Shown here in pieces: positions 8,901 through 16,824 of a stretch of 64,000 nt of DNA (the first letter of the stretch is position 1; every line of letters begins with the position of its first letter). The notes under the pieces were generated by a model that did no database searches, had not been told where the DNA came from, and saw only the letters and a list, made by a program, of their open reading frames with translations. Source of the DNA: Streptomyces sp. LHD-70. GTDB taxonomy: Bacteria > Actinomycetota > Actinomycetes > Streptomycetales > Streptomycetaceae. The DNA is taken from the NCBI RefSeq assembly GCF_031157275.1, contig NZ_JAVIFW010000002.1:248001-312000 (forward strand), in the 5' to 3' direction. The translations under genes were made by a program, and so were the position numbers.

Positions 8901-9961
8901 CCGAGCAACTGCGCGCCGAGACCCGCAGCGAGGCCGACCGGGCACTGGCCGAGGCGAGCGGCGAGGCGGAGCGGCTGCGCGCGGAGGCGGCGGAGACGGT
9001 CGGCTCGGCGCAGCAGCACGCGGAGCGGATCCGCAGCGAGGCCGAGCGGGTCAAGGCGGAGGCCGCCGCCGAGGCGGAGCGGCTGCGCGCCGAGGCGCGG
9101 GCCGAGGCCGAGAAGGCCCGGGACGAGGCCCGCGCGGACGCCAACAAGCGTCGTACGGAGGCCGCCGAGCAGGTCGACAAGCTCATCACGGAGTCGACGG
9201 CGGAGGCGGAGAAGCTGACGTCCGAGGCGCGCGAGCAGGCGCTGAAGACGACGGCGGACGCGGAGACGCAGGCCGACACGATGGTCGGCGCCGCCCGCAA
9301 CGAGGCGGAGCGGCTGGTCTCCGAGGCGCGCACCGAGGGCCACTCGATGGTCGAGAAGGCGCGTACGGACGCGGACGAACTCCTCGTCGGCGCCCGCCGG
9401 GACGCGACCCAGATCCGGGAGCGGGCCGAGGAGCTGCGCGAGCGCATCACCGGCGAGATCGAGGAGCTGCACGAGCGGGCGCGGCGCGAGTCTGCCGAGC
9501 AGATGAAAACTGCGGGAGAGCGTTGTGACGCCCTGGTGAAGGCCGCCGAGGAGCAGCTGACCGAGGCGCAGGAGAAGGCCAAGGAGCTGCGGGCGGACGC
9601 CGATTCGGAGGCGAGCAAGGTGCGCATCTCCGCCGTGAAGAAGGCGGAGGGGCTCATCAAGGAGGCCGAGCTGAAGAAGGCCGACGCCGTGCGGGAGGCC
9701 GAGCGGCTCACCTCGGAGGCGACGGCGGAGGCCGCGCGGCTCGTCGAGGAGGGGCAGCGCGAGCTGGACGTCCTGGTGCGCCGCCGGGAGGACATCAACG
9801 CCGAAATCTCCCGGGTTCAGGACGTCTTGGAGGCTCTTGAGTCCTTCGAGGTGCCCTCGGCCGGCGGCAACGGCAAGGCGGGCAGTGGCTCCGGGGGCGG
9901 CGTCAAGGCGGGGGCGACGATCGGCGCCCCTCGATCGGGTGGGAAGTCGTCCGAAAACTGA
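5984..9961 (+). CDS. scy: Scy, giant coiled-coil polarity protein
   Basis: About 1325 residues, almost all Ala/Glu/Arg-rich coiled coil made of AERLR-type units, with a Gly/Ser-rich tail after the last helix (about 1290 onward). The start VRGYERQ and the length match the Streptomyces cytoskeletal element Scy as I know it. In that genus Scy forms the hyphal tip-organising centre together with DivIVA and FilP. The GTG at 5984 has GGGA 7 bases upstream and AGGGGACGG further up. The ATG at 5933 would add 17 residues of unlike composition. Hendecad periodicity is visible, and two copies of one 11-residue unit are identical at DNA level (8771-8836). filP follows 183 bp downstream on the same strand. 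Confidence 0.93.
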   Translation: MRGYERQDNSRADTGRTDSLSRFEAEMDRLKTEREKAVQHAEDLGYQVEVLRAKLHEARRSLASRPAYDTADLGYQAEQLLRNAQIQADQLRADAERELREARAQTQRILQEHAEQQARLQAELHGEAVSRRQQLDQELNERRQTVESHVNENVAWAEQLRNRSEQQARRLVDESRTESEQALTAARAEAERLTTEARQRLTSAAETGRAEADAILRRARAEAERLLNAASQQAQEATDHAEQLRSTTATEAEQARRQSAELNRTAEQRMTEAETALREARAEAEKVVTEAKESAGKALATAEATNEQRTRTAKEQVARLVGEATKESEAAKEEAAQALADARAEGEKLIADAAEKARTITAEETASQLAAAARSAEESLNKAAEDAKRTTKAASDEAERIRSEAEAEADRLRAEAHDIAEELKGAAKDDTKEYRAKTVELQEEARRLRGEAEQLRAEAVSEGERIRAEARREAVQKIEEAAASAEELLTKARGDAEELRTAASTDAEKVRTEAIERATTLRKQGEETLERTRAEAERHRDEAREQAEATKAEAEEAARQLRQEADAAIERRQAEAAGELTRLHTEAEERLTAAEASLEDARAEAERLRREAADETERLRTEAAERIRTLQAQAEKEAERLRTEAAAEASESRAEGEAVAVRLRSEAAAEAERLKTEAQETADRVRAEATAAAERVSAEAAEALSAAQEEAARRRREAEELLSSARTEADQERERAREQSEELLAAARKRVDEAQAEAQRLVEEADQRAGDLVAAAELTAQQVRDSVAGLHEQAQEEIAGLRSAAEHAAERTRGEATEEAERVRTDAYAERERASEDATRLRREAQEESEAAKSLAERTVSEALAEAERLKSESTELAQRARTEASERLSAAEQDASRTRAQARDDANRIRTDAAEQADRLIGEASSEAERLQSETRTAAERLQSETRTAAERLRSETQAAADQLRAESQAAAEQLRAETRSEADRALAEASGEAERLRAEAAETVGSAQQHAERIRSEAERVKAEAAAEAERLRAEARAEAEKARDEARADANKRRTEAAEQVDKLITESTAEAEKLTSEAREQALKTTADAETQADTMVGAARNEAERLVSEARTEGHSMVEKARTDADELLVGARRDATQIRERAEELRERITGEIEELHERARRESAEQMKTAGERCDALVKAAEEQLTEAQEKAKELRADADSEASKVRISAVKKAEGLIKEAELKKADAVREAERLTSEATAEAARLVEEGQRELDVLVRRREDINAEISRVQDVLEALESFEVPSAGGNGKAGSGSGGGVKAGATIGAPRSGGKSSEN
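8771..8836 (+). repeat. Exact tandem duplication of a 33-bp (11-residue) unit in scy
   Basis: The 33-bp unit at 8771-8803, coding ERLQSETRTAA, is repeated without change at 8804-8836. Diverged copies follow (ERLRSETQAAA, DQLRAESQAAA, EQLRAETRSEA). The unit length equals one coiled-coil hendecad, so the expansion keeps the helix register. Confidence 0.85.
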
Positions 9962-10098
9962 CCGGAACGCCATCTTCCGTGCTCGGCAAGGGTGTTGGGA
10001 CGGCGCGCTGGCAAGCAGTCCGGCCATGAGCCACCCAAAAGGGGTGTCATTCTCCAGATCAAACGGGCAACTGCTCGATGACACGCCGCCATGACCCC

Positions 10099-10104
10099 TA
10101 GGAT
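10099..10104 (+). promoter_or_regulatory. Candidate -10 element for filP
   Basis: TAGGAT lies 40 bases before the filP start in the scy-filP gap, with no convincing -35. An inverted pair GTGTCAT (10044-10050) and ATGACAC (10078-10084) lies just upstream and could be an operator. This is a weak call. Confidence 0.35.
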
Positions 10105-10144
10105 TCCTCCTAACACCTCACCGGTCTCAGTTGACAGGAACCCC

Positions 10145-11083
10145 ATGAGCGACACTTCCCCCTACGGCTTCGAGCTTGTGCGGCGTGGGTACGACCGCGC
10201 TCAGGTGGACGAACGTATCTCCAAGCTCGTCTCCGACCGTGACTCCGCTCTCGCTCGTATCACCGCTCTGGAAAAGCGCATCGAGGAGCTCCACCTCGAG
10301 ACGCAGAACGCCCAGGCCCAGGTGAACGACGCCGAGCCGTCGTACGCCGGCCTCGGTGCCCGCGTCGAGAAGATCCTCCGGCTCGCCGAGGAGGAGGCCA
10401 AGGACCTGCGCGAGGAGGCCCGTCGGGCCGCCGAGCAGCACCGCGAGCTGGCCGAGTCGGCCGCGCAGCAGGTGCGCAACGACGCCGAGGCGTTCTCCGT
10501 CGAGCGCAAGGCCAAGGCCGAGGACGAGGGCGTCCGGATCGTCGAGAAGGCCAAGGGCGAGGCGACCGCGCTGCGCACCGAGGCCCAGAAGGACGCGCAG
10601 TCCAAGCGCGAGGAGGCCGACGCCCTCTTCGAGGAGACCCGCGCCAAGGCCGCGCAGGCCGCCGCCGACTTCGAGACCAACCTCGCCAAGCGCCGCGAGC
10701 AGTCCGAGCGGGACCTGGCCTCGCGTCAGGCCAAGGCCGAGAAGCGTCTCGCCGAGATCGAGCACCGCGCCGAGCAGCTGCGCCTGGAGGCGGAGAAGCT
10801 GCGTACGGACGCGGAGCGTCGTGCGCGCCAGACGGTCGAGACGGCGCAGCGCCAGGCCGAGGACATCGTGGCGGACGCCAACGCCAAGGCCGACCGCATC
10901 CGCAGCGAATCCGAGCGCGAGCTGGCGGCCCTGACCAACCGCCGCGACTCGATCAACGCGCAGCTGACCAACGTGCGCGAGATGCTGGCCACCCTCACCG
11001 GTGCCGCCGTGGCCGCGCAGGCCGCGCCCGGCGGCGAGGAGGAGCCGGTCAGCCGCGGGGTTCCGGCGCAGCAGACCCGGTGA
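10145..11083 (+). CDS. filP: FilP, intermediate-filament-like coiled-coil protein
   Basis: 312 residues. A short conserved head (MSDTSPYGFELVRRGYDRAQVDERIS region) resembles the DivIVA N-terminus. A long Glu/Lys/Arg/Ala-rich coiled coil follows (about 30-280), then a Gly/Pro tail. Known FilP proteins form filament networks that stiffen hyphae and bind DivIVA at tips. The ATG at 10145 is preceded by ACAGGAA. An earlier ATG at 10091 would add 18 residues not expected in the family. It lies directly after scy, the standard order in Streptomyces. Confidence 0.94.
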   Translation: MSDTSPYGFELVRRGYDRAQVDERISKLVSDRDSALARITALEKRIEELHLETQNAQAQVNDAEPSYAGLGARVEKILRLAEEEAKDLREEARRAAEQHRELAESAAQQVRNDAEAFSVERKAKAEDEGVRIVEKAKGEATALRTEAQKDAQSKREEADALFEETRAKAAQAAADFETNLAKRREQSERDLASRQAKAEKRLAEIEHRAEQLRLEAEKLRTDAERRARQTVETAQRQAEDIVADANAKADRIRSESERELAALTNRRDSINAQLTNVREMLATLTGAAVAAQAAPGGEEEPVSRGVPAQQTR

Positions 11084-11142
11084 CCGCACGGCCGCTGCCG
11101 TAAGCCGTTTCCTTCGGGAACGAATCGGCCCCGAGCGGCACG

Positions 11143-11174
11143 AAGCCCTCTGTCACTCCAGTGGCAGGGGGCTT
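11143..11174. terminator. Terminator hairpin after filP
   Basis: AAGCCCTCTGTCAC pairs along its full 14 bases (allowing two G-U pairs) with GTGGCAGGGGGCTT around a 4-base loop, followed by TTG. It separates filP from the ABC transporter genes. Confidence 0.8.
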
Positions 11175-11184
11175 TGTCCCGTTC

Positions 11185-11190
11185 TAGCGT
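11185..11190 (+). promoter_or_regulatory. -10 element placed for a leaderless mRNA
   Basis: TAGCGT ends 7 bases before the ATG of the ABC ATPase gene, and no ribosome site precedes that ATG. Transcription would begin at or next to the start codon. Confidence 0.5.
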
Positions 11191-11197
11191 GGGCCGC

Positions 11198-12214
11198 ATG
11201 ATCGAGCTCGAGGGCCTGACGAAGCGGTACGGGGAGAAGGTCGCCGTCAACCACCTCACCTTCACCGTCAGACCCGGTGTCGTCACCGGCTTCCTCGGGC
11301 CCAACGGCGCGGGCAAGTCCACCACGATGCGGATGCTCCTCGGCCTGGACCATCCCACCGCGGGCGACGTCCGGATCGACGGCCGGCACTACGACCAGAT
11401 CCGGCACCCGCTCAAGTACATCGGCGCCCTCCTCGACGCCAAGGCGATGCACGGCGGGCGCAGCGCCTTCAACCACCTGCTCTGCCTGGCGCAGTCCAAC
11501 GGCATCCCCCGGTCGCGGGTGGCCGAGGTGCTCGACACCGTGGGCCTGACCGCCGTCGCCAGGAAGAAGGCCAAGGGCTTCTCGCTCGGCATGGGCCAGC
11601 GGCTCGGCATCGCGGGCGCGCTGCTCGGCGACCCGCAGATCCTGATGTTCGACGAGCCGGTCAACGGCCTCGACCCCGAGGGCATCCACTGGATCCGGAA
11701 TCTGATGAAGTCGCTCGCGGCGCAGGGCCGTACGGTCTTCGTCTCCTCGCATCTGATGAGCGAAATGGCCCTCACGGCCGACCACTTGGTCGTCATCGGC
11801 CAGGGGCGTCTCCTCGCGGACACCTCGATGGCCGACTTCATCCGGCAGAACTCGCGGTCGTACGTACGGCTGCGCTCACCGCAGCAGGAACGGCTCAGGG
11901 ACGTGCTGCGGCAGGCCGGGATCACCGCCGTCGAGGCCGGAAACGGAACCCTGGAGGTGGACGGGGCGCGGTCGGAGCGGATCGGGGAGCTCGCCGCCGA
12001 GCACCAGCTCGTCCTCCATGAACTCAGCCCGCAGCAGGCGTCCTTGGAAGAGGCCTTCATGCAGTTGACCGCCGAGTCGGTGGAGTACCACGCGCATACG
12101 GAGACGGGCCCGCCGGACACCAACGGCTGGGCGGGCGGTGCGGGTGCCGCCCCTCCCGGTGCGGGCGGCGCCTGGGGCGAGCAGTGGCAGCGGCAGAAGA
12201 AGGCGGGGAGCTGA
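11198..12214 (+). CDS. ABC transporter ATP-binding protein (first pair)
   Basis: 338 residues. The nucleotide-binding domain (1-220) has Walker A GPNGAGKST, an unusual signature region FSLGMGQRLGIAGAL in place of LSGGQ, Walker B ILMFDEPVNGLDPEG and the switch His in VSSHLMSE. The 220-338 tail ends in a short Gly/Ala/Pro stretch. This ATPase type drives ABC-2 permeases that export drugs, lipids or peptides. The start is set by alignment with its paralogue at 13869 and by a TAGCGT box 7 bases upstream. The permease gene begins 4 bases after the stop, so the two form an operon. The substrate is unknown. Confidence 0.92.
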   Translation: MIELEGLTKRYGEKVAVNHLTFTVRPGVVTGFLGPNGAGKSTTMRMLLGLDHPTAGDVRIDGRHYDQIRHPLKYIGALLDAKAMHGGRSAFNHLLCLAQSNGIPRSRVAEVLDTVGLTAVARKKAKGFSLGMGQRLGIAGALLGDPQILMFDEPVNGLDPEGIHWIRNLMKSLAAQGRTVFVSSHLMSEMALTADHLVVIGQGRLLADTSMADFIRQNSRSYVRLRSPQQERLRDVLRQAGITAVEAGNGTLEVDGARSERIGELAAEHQLVLHELSPQQASLEEAFMQLTAESVEYHAHTETGPPDTNGWAGGAGAAPPGAGGAWGEQWQRQKKAGS

Positions 12215-12218
12215 GCGG

Positions 12219-12989
12219 ATGTCGTCGGGACGCGTACTCAAATCGGAGTGGACCAAGATCCGTTCGGTGGCGTCGACGGTCTGGACGCTCGGTCTCGCCG
12301 TCGTCGTGACGATCGGGCTCGGACTGCTCATCTCGATCCTCGCCAAGAACGACTTCGCCACCATGAACGCCCGCGACCGGCTCGCCTTCGACCCGACCGC
12401 GATCAGCTTCGCGGGCATGGGCCTCGGGCAGCTGGCGATGATCGTCTTCGGTGTGCTCGTGGTCTCGAACGAGTACAGCACCGGGATGATCCGCACCTCG
12501 CTCGCGGCGGTGCCGCAGCGCGCGGCGTTCCTGTTCAGCAAGATCGTGGTGGCCACGGCGCTCGCGCTCGTGGTGGCCATGGTCACCAGCTTCATCGCGT
12601 TCTTCGTCGGGCAGGCCGCGATGGGCGAGCACCGGGCCTCGCTGGGCGATCCCGGGGTGCTGCGGGCGGTGATCGGCGGCGGGCTCTACATGACGCTGAT
12701 CGCGGTCTTCTCGATGGGCGTCGCCGCGATGCTGCGCAGCCCGATGCTGTCGCTCGGCATCCTGATGCCGTTCTTCTTCCTGGTCTCCAGCATCCTCGGC
12801 AATGTCTCGGCCACGAAGAAGATCGGCCAGTTCCTGCCGGACCAGGCGGGCCAGAAGATCATGCAGGTGGTCAGCCCGCTGGACGACGACGCTCCGTACG
12901 GGCCCTGGGGCGGCCTGGCGATCATGGTGGCGTGGGTGGCCGTGGCCGTTCTGGGCGGGTATGTGCTGCTCAAACGGAGGGATGCGTAA
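12219..12989 (+). CDS. ABC-2 type permease (first pair)
   Basis: 256 residues with about six hydrophobic segments: LAVVVTIGLGLLISIL near the N-terminus, then MGLGQLAMIVFGVLVVS, VVATALALVVAMVTSFIAFFV, MTLIAVFSMGVAAML, LGILMPFFFLVSSIL and the last at about 230-250. The opening VLKSEWTKIRSV motif is typical of actinobacterial ABC-2 permeases and recurs in the second permease at 15185. The ATG at 12219 follows the ATPase stop by 4 bases. It pairs with the upstream ATPase in the membrane; the direction is probably export. Confidence 0.9.
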   Translation: MSSGRVLKSEWTKIRSVASTVWTLGLAVVVTIGLGLLISILAKNDFATMNARDRLAFDPTAISFAGMGLGQLAMIVFGVLVVSNEYSTGMIRTSLAAVPQRAAFLFSKIVVATALALVVAMVTSFIAFFVGQAAMGEHRASLGDPGVLRAVIGGGLYMTLIAVFSMGVAAMLRSPMLSLGILMPFFFLVSSILGNVSATKKIGQFLPDQAGQKIMQVVSPLDDDAPYGPWGGLAIMVAWVAVAVLGGYVLLKRRDA

Positions 12990-13029
12990 GGTTTGAAGGG
13001 CACATCTGTCCCGTCGGGAGGAGGCAGTC

Positions 13030-13848
13030 GTGAAGGGACGCAGTCTTCGTGAACTCGGGCTCGCCACCGTGCCGTTCGAGCATCCGCTGACCTACCCGGG
13101 CCTCCCGGTGCCCTGGCCGGCCCTGCTGCGCGGGGACCGGCTGCTGCGCCTTGAGGGCGGCACGGGTTCGCTCGCCGGAATGTACGTCGAGGGCGGGCCG
13201 CGGCTCGACCAGGTCCTGGACGACCTCGACCGCCGCCATCCCGTGCTCGCCGTCGGCTCCAACGCCTGCCCCGCCCAGGTCGCGTACAAGCTCGCGCGGC
13301 GCTCCCTCGCCTCGGACGTGCCGATGGTGCCGGTCACGGTGCGCGGCATCGCCATCGGGTGCTCCGCACATGTGGGGCGGGCCGGGTATGTGGCCGCCGC
13401 CCCCTACCCGGACCCGGACAGCACCCTCACCCTCGTCCTCAGCTGGCTCGACGACGCACAGCTCGCCGCCGTCGACGCCACCGAGCTCCCGAACTACCGC
13501 CGTCGCCCGCTGGACGAGAGCCACTTCGAGGGAGGCGGGCCCGGGGCCTGGATCTACACCGGGGAGCGGGGCGTGCTCGCCGGTCCCGACGGGCGGCCGC
13601 TGGCCGGGGGCGAGCAGGGGGCGCTGCTCACCGGGCTGCTCGCGGGATCGGCGGCGCTGCGCGCGCTGCTCGGGCCCGACGCGCGGTCCTGGGTGAGGGC
13701 GGCGCGGGCCGACGCGGCCGTGCGCGACACGGCCACGCGGCTCTTCGCAGACGAGGGCCGGGTCCTTCACCCGACTTGGCCGGAACCGTCAAGGCGTGGA
13801 TATCCTCCTAACCCTTACGGGGGCGTGAGCACTGCCCCGACGTCCTGA
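13030..13848 (+). CDS. Uncharacterised protein with GGCT-like motifs
   Basis: 272 residues, no signal peptide or membrane segment. I do not recognise a named family with certainty. Two stretches, VLAVGSNACPAQ and VDATELPNYRRRPL, recall the YGSN loop and the D..E...Y.R strand of the gamma-glutamylcyclotransferase / AIG2-like fold, but the order and spacing could not be tested. The GTG start has GGGAGGAGG about 8 bases upstream. The gene sits between two ABC ATPase/permease pairs on the same strand, and its stop is 20 bases before the next ATPase start, so it may share a transcript with them. Confidence 0.7.
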   Translation: MKGRSLRELGLATVPFEHPLTYPGLPVPWPALLRGDRLLRLEGGTGSLAGMYVEGGPRLDQVLDDLDRRHPVLAVGSNACPAQVAYKLARRSLASDVPMVPVTVRGIAIGCSAHVGRAGYVAAAPYPDPDSTLTLVLSWLDDAQLAAVDATELPNYRRRPLDESHFEGGGPGAWIYTGERGVLAGPDGRPLAGGEQGALLTGLLAGSAALRALLGPDARSWVRAARADAAVRDTATRLFADEGRVLHPTWPEPSRRGYPPNPYGGVSTAPTS

Positions 13849-13868
13849 CCTCTCGATGGGTGCGGAGA

Positions 13869-15188
13869 ATGATCGAGGCAGCCGGCCTGACCAAGCGCTA
13901 CGGCGCGAAGACGGCCGTGTACAACCTTTCCTTCCAGGTCCGGCCGGGTACCGTCACCGGCTTCCTCGGGCCGAACGGATCGGGCAAGTCCACGACGATG
14001 CGGATGATCCTCGGGCTCGACAACCCGACCGCCGGACGCGTCACGATCGCCGGCTACCCGTACCGCAGGCTGCCGAACGCACCCCGCCAGGTCGGCGCGC
14101 TGCTCGACGCCAAGGCGGTGCACGGCGGCCGGCACGCCCGCAACCACCTGCTCTCGCTCGCCCAGCTGTCCGGCATCCCGGCCTCCCGGGTCGACGAGGT
14201 GCTCGGCGTCGTGGGCCTCAAGGAGGTCGCCAGGAAGCGGTCCAAGGGCTTCTCGCTCGGCATGGGCCAGCGGCTCGGCATCGCCGCCGCGCTCCTCGGC
14301 GACCCGCAGGTGCTGCTCTTCGACGAGCCGGTCAACGGCCTCGACCCCGAGGGCATCCTCTGGGTCAGGAATCTGATGAAGTCGCTCGCCGCCGAGGGGC
14401 GTACGGTCTTCGTCTCCTCGCACCTGATGAGCGAAATGGCCCTCACCGCCGAGCACTTGATCGTGATCGGCCGCGGCCAGCTGCTCGCCGACATGAGCGT
14501 CCGTGAGTTCATCGCGGCCAACTCGGCGGGCTTCGCACGCGTCCGTACGCCGGAAACCGAGCCGCAGCAGCGCGAGAAGCTGACGTCGGCGCTGACCGAG
14601 GCGGGCGGCCAGGTGCTGCCCGAGCAGGACGGCGCGCTGCGCGTCACGGGCCTGCCGCTGCCCCGCATCAGCGACCTCGCGCACGACGCGGACGTACGCC
14701 TGTGGGAGCTGTCGCCGCACCAGGCATCCCTGGAGGAGGCGTACATGCGGCTCACGCAGGGCGCCGTGGACTACCGCTCCACGGCCGACCAGCTGGGCGG
14801 CTTCCAGCAGCCGCAGCCGCCGGGGATGGCGCCGCCGGTGCCGGTGCCGGGCCAGGACCAGCCGGGCTGGTACCCGCCGCCCGCCCCGCAGCAGGGCGGA
14901 CAGCCGAACCCGTACGCGGGCCAGGCCCCCGCCCCGCAGGCCCAGGCCCATGCCCCGGCTCAGCCGCAGGGCGCGACGCCGCCGGAGCACACGGCGATGC
15001 TGCGTACGCTGCCCGCGCCGCAGCAGGAGCAGCAGACGGCGATGCTGCGCAAGCTCCCCGAGCCGCAGCAGGAGCAGCCGCAGGCCCCGGCTCAGGACCA
15101 GCCGCAGGCCCCGGCGCAGCCGCTGCCCCAGGAGCAGGCGCCCGCCGCCGAACCGACCAAGAGCGACAACGAGGACGCCACCCGATGA
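13869..15188 (+). CDS. ABC transporter ATP-binding protein with Pro/Gln-rich tail (second pair)
   Basis: 439 residues. The N-terminal 300 residues are a close paralogue of the ATPase at 11198, with the same Walker A (GPNGSGKST), the same signature FSLGMGQRL and Walker B VLLFDEPVNGLDPEG. Residues about 300-439 form a disordered tail rich in Pro, Gln and Ala that holds two copies of a TAMLR.LP motif. The ATG at 13869 matches the paralogue start; a GTG at 13860 is the alternative. The stop overlaps the permease ATG (ATGA). The same motif occurs in the permease's N-terminal tail, so the tails may help the two subunits or a third partner come together. Confidence 0.9.
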   Translation: MIEAAGLTKRYGAKTAVYNLSFQVRPGTVTGFLGPNGSGKSTTMRMILGLDNPTAGRVTIAGYPYRRLPNAPRQVGALLDAKAVHGGRHARNHLLSLAQLSGIPASRVDEVLGVVGLKEVARKRSKGFSLGMGQRLGIAAALLGDPQVLLFDEPVNGLDPEGILWVRNLMKSLAAEGRTVFVSSHLMSEMALTAEHLIVIGRGQLLADMSVREFIAANSAGFARVRTPETEPQQREKLTSALTEAGGQVLPEQDGALRVTGLPLPRISDLAHDADVRLWELSPHQASLEEAYMRLTQGAVDYRSTADQLGGFQQPQPPGMAPPVPVPGQDQPGWYPPPAPQQGGQPNPYAGQAPAPQAQAHAPAQPQGATPPEHTAMLRTLPAPQQEQQTAMLRKLPEPQQEQPQAPAQDQPQAPAQPLPQEQAPAAEPTKSDNEDATR

Positions 15189-16267
15189 GCACTCCGCCCA
15201 CGCCCTCCGTGCCGCAGCCGCAGCAGCCCCCGTCCATGGCGCCCGCTCCCCCGCAGCAGCCGCAGCAGCCTCCGCAGGCGCCCCAGGGGCAGCCGGTCCC
15301 GCAGCCGCAGCAGCCTCCGCAGGAGCACACCGCGATGCTGCGCACCCTGCCCGCGCCGCACCAGCAGGCTCCGCAGGGCAAGGAGCAGCCCGCCCCGCAC
15401 CAGGCCCAGCAGCCTCAACAGGCCCAGCAGGCCCAGCAGGCCCAGCAGCAGTGGCAGTCGGGCCCGCCCGTGGAGACGTACGTCTCGCCGATCCCGATCA
15501 CGAAGACGCACCTCGGGCACGCGCTCGCCTCGGAGTGGACGAAGATCCGCAGTGTGCGCTCCACGATCTGGACGCTCGGCGTGATGCTCGTCCTGGTCCT
15601 CGGCATCGGCACGCTGATCGGCATCGTCGCCGCCTCGGCCGACATGGAGCTCGGCGGCAAGTCGGCCATCGGCCTCGGCTCCTTCGGCATCCTGCTCGGC
15701 ATGCTGTGCGTGATGACGCTCGGCGTGCTGACCATCGGCTCCGAGTACGGCACCGGAATGATCCGTACGACGACGACGGCCTGCCCGTCCCGCAGCCGGA
15801 TCCTGGCCGCCAAGGCGATCGTCTTCTTCGCCCTGGTCTTCGTCGTCACCACGGTGGCCGCCGCACTGGTGGCCATGGTGCAGACCGCCATGGTCGACGG
15901 GGCGAGCGCGACCGGCGAGGAGTGGCTGCGCGGCACGGTCGGCGTGGGCCTCTTCGTCGCGACGCTCGGGCTGCTGTCGCTCGCGGTGGGTGCCCTCGTA
16001 CGGCACTCCGCCGGAGCGATCACGATCATGATCGGCCTGGTGCTGCTGCCGCTGGTCCTGGCCATGTTCATGTTCTCGAGGTCTCTGGAGGACCTGCAGC
16101 TGTTCCTGCTGCAGTACGCCGTCCCCAGCCAGCTGATCGCCTTCTACGGCGACTCGGTGGCCGGCGGCACGGGCCCCACGGGCTGGGAGCCGCTGTGGAT
16201 CATGCTGGGCCTGACGGCCGTCGCCTTCGGCGGCGCGTTCCTCTCCACCGAGACCAGGGACGTCTGA
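15185..16267 (+). CDS. ABC-2 type permease with Pro/Gln-rich N-terminal tail (second pair)
   Basis: 360 residues. The first 100 are low-complexity Pro/Gln (QPQQPP repeats, QQAQQAQQAQQ) with one EHTAMLRTLPAP motif shared with the partner ATPase. A permease domain of about 260 residues follows, starting at HALASEWTKIRSVRST and carrying about six membrane segments. It belongs to the same family as the permease at 12219 but gained the cytoplasmic tail. The start codon overlaps the ATPase stop (ATGA), indicating coupled translation and fixed stoichiometry. The substrate is unknown. Confidence 0.9.
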   Translation: MSTPPTPSVPQPQQPPSMAPAPPQQPQQPPQAPQGQPVPQPQQPPQEHTAMLRTLPAPHQQAPQGKEQPAPHQAQQPQQAQQAQQAQQQWQSGPPVETYVSPIPITKTHLGHALASEWTKIRSVRSTIWTLGVMLVLVLGIGTLIGIVAASADMELGGKSAIGLGSFGILLGMLCVMTLGVLTIGSEYGTGMIRTTTTACPSRSRILAAKAIVFFALVFVVTTVAAALVAMVQTAMVDGASATGEEWLRGTVGVGLFVATLGLLSLAVGALVRHSAGAITIMIGLVLLPLVLAMFMFSRSLEDLQLFLLQYAVPSQLIAFYGDSVAGGTGPTGWEPLWIMLGLTAVAFGGAFLSTETRDV

Positions 16268-16276
16268 GACACCGCC

Positions 16277-16294
16277 GCGAGGTCAGAACCTCGG
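16277..16294. terminator. Hairpin between convergent genes
   Basis: CGAGGT-CAGA-ACCTCG with flanking GC pairs lies across the 15-base gap between the permease stop and the stop of the opposite gene, and could end transcription in both directions. Confidence 0.4.
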
Positions 16295-16612
16295 CGCGTC
16301 ACGGGACCGCCGCACCCGCGTGGTGCGGCGGTCCCGCGCGTTCCAGCAGGCCTTGTGCCAGTGCCTGCGGTCGTCGACGCCGCCGTGCTCCGGCCAGGCC
16401 ACCACGTGCGGCACGGACGAGCGGATCTCCTGGTCGCAGCCGGGGCAGCGGTACGTCTTGCCGGGCCCGCCGGAACCCGCGACCTGCCGGACGGTGAACT
16501 CCTCGCCCTGCCACGACTCGGTGTACTGATGGCCGCCGTAACGCGGACGGTCGTCGTCCGCTCCCCTGCCGTTGGAGCCTGCGCCCTTGGGGCGGTTGCG
16601 GCGCGGAGACAC
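16283..16612 (-). CDS. Small conserved zinc-ribbon-like protein
   Basis: 109 residues. The basic N-terminus (SPRRNRPKGAG) is followed by YRCPGCDQEI and, 25 residues later, HWHKACWNARDRR. Cys-X2-Cys plus His-X3-Cys look like a metal site. Database entries for Streptomyces homologues, as I recall them, call it an ATP/GTP-binding protein, but no P-loop is visible here. The GTG at 16612 has GAGGTG a few bases upstream. Longer upstream starts add Arg/Gly sequence without coding character. Function is unknown; nucleic-acid binding is a reasonable guess. Confidence 0.75.
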   Translation of the reverse strand: MSPRRNRPKGAGSNGRGADDDRPRYGGHQYTESWQGEEFTVRQVAGSGGPGKTYRCPGCDQEIRSSVPHVVAWPEHGGVDDRRHWHKACWNARDRRTTRVRRSRDAPRF

Positions 16613-16824
16613 GGAACACCTCACGTGCGTACGGAAGCCGATAAGACCGCTCCAGCCTACGCGCCGCATCCCTGGGTACCCGAGCCTCGGCGGAGGGACC
16701 GCCCTTCCGGGGCACTCTCCCGTATGAAAATGGGCCAACCTGTATGCCAGGCCGTGCCCTTGGCACGTGCTGCGCGTTGTTGCCCGTAGGGGAGGCCGCG
16801 TCGGCGCCGAGAGGCAGGAGTGCG

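Noticed and set aside
5840..10084. Very long open frames on the minus strand opposite scy (up to about 1400 codons)
   Set aside because: They mirror the repetitive GAG/GCC/CGG codons of scy and consist of Leu/Arg or Ser/Ala runs with no family resemblance. The plus-strand Scy reading is clear.
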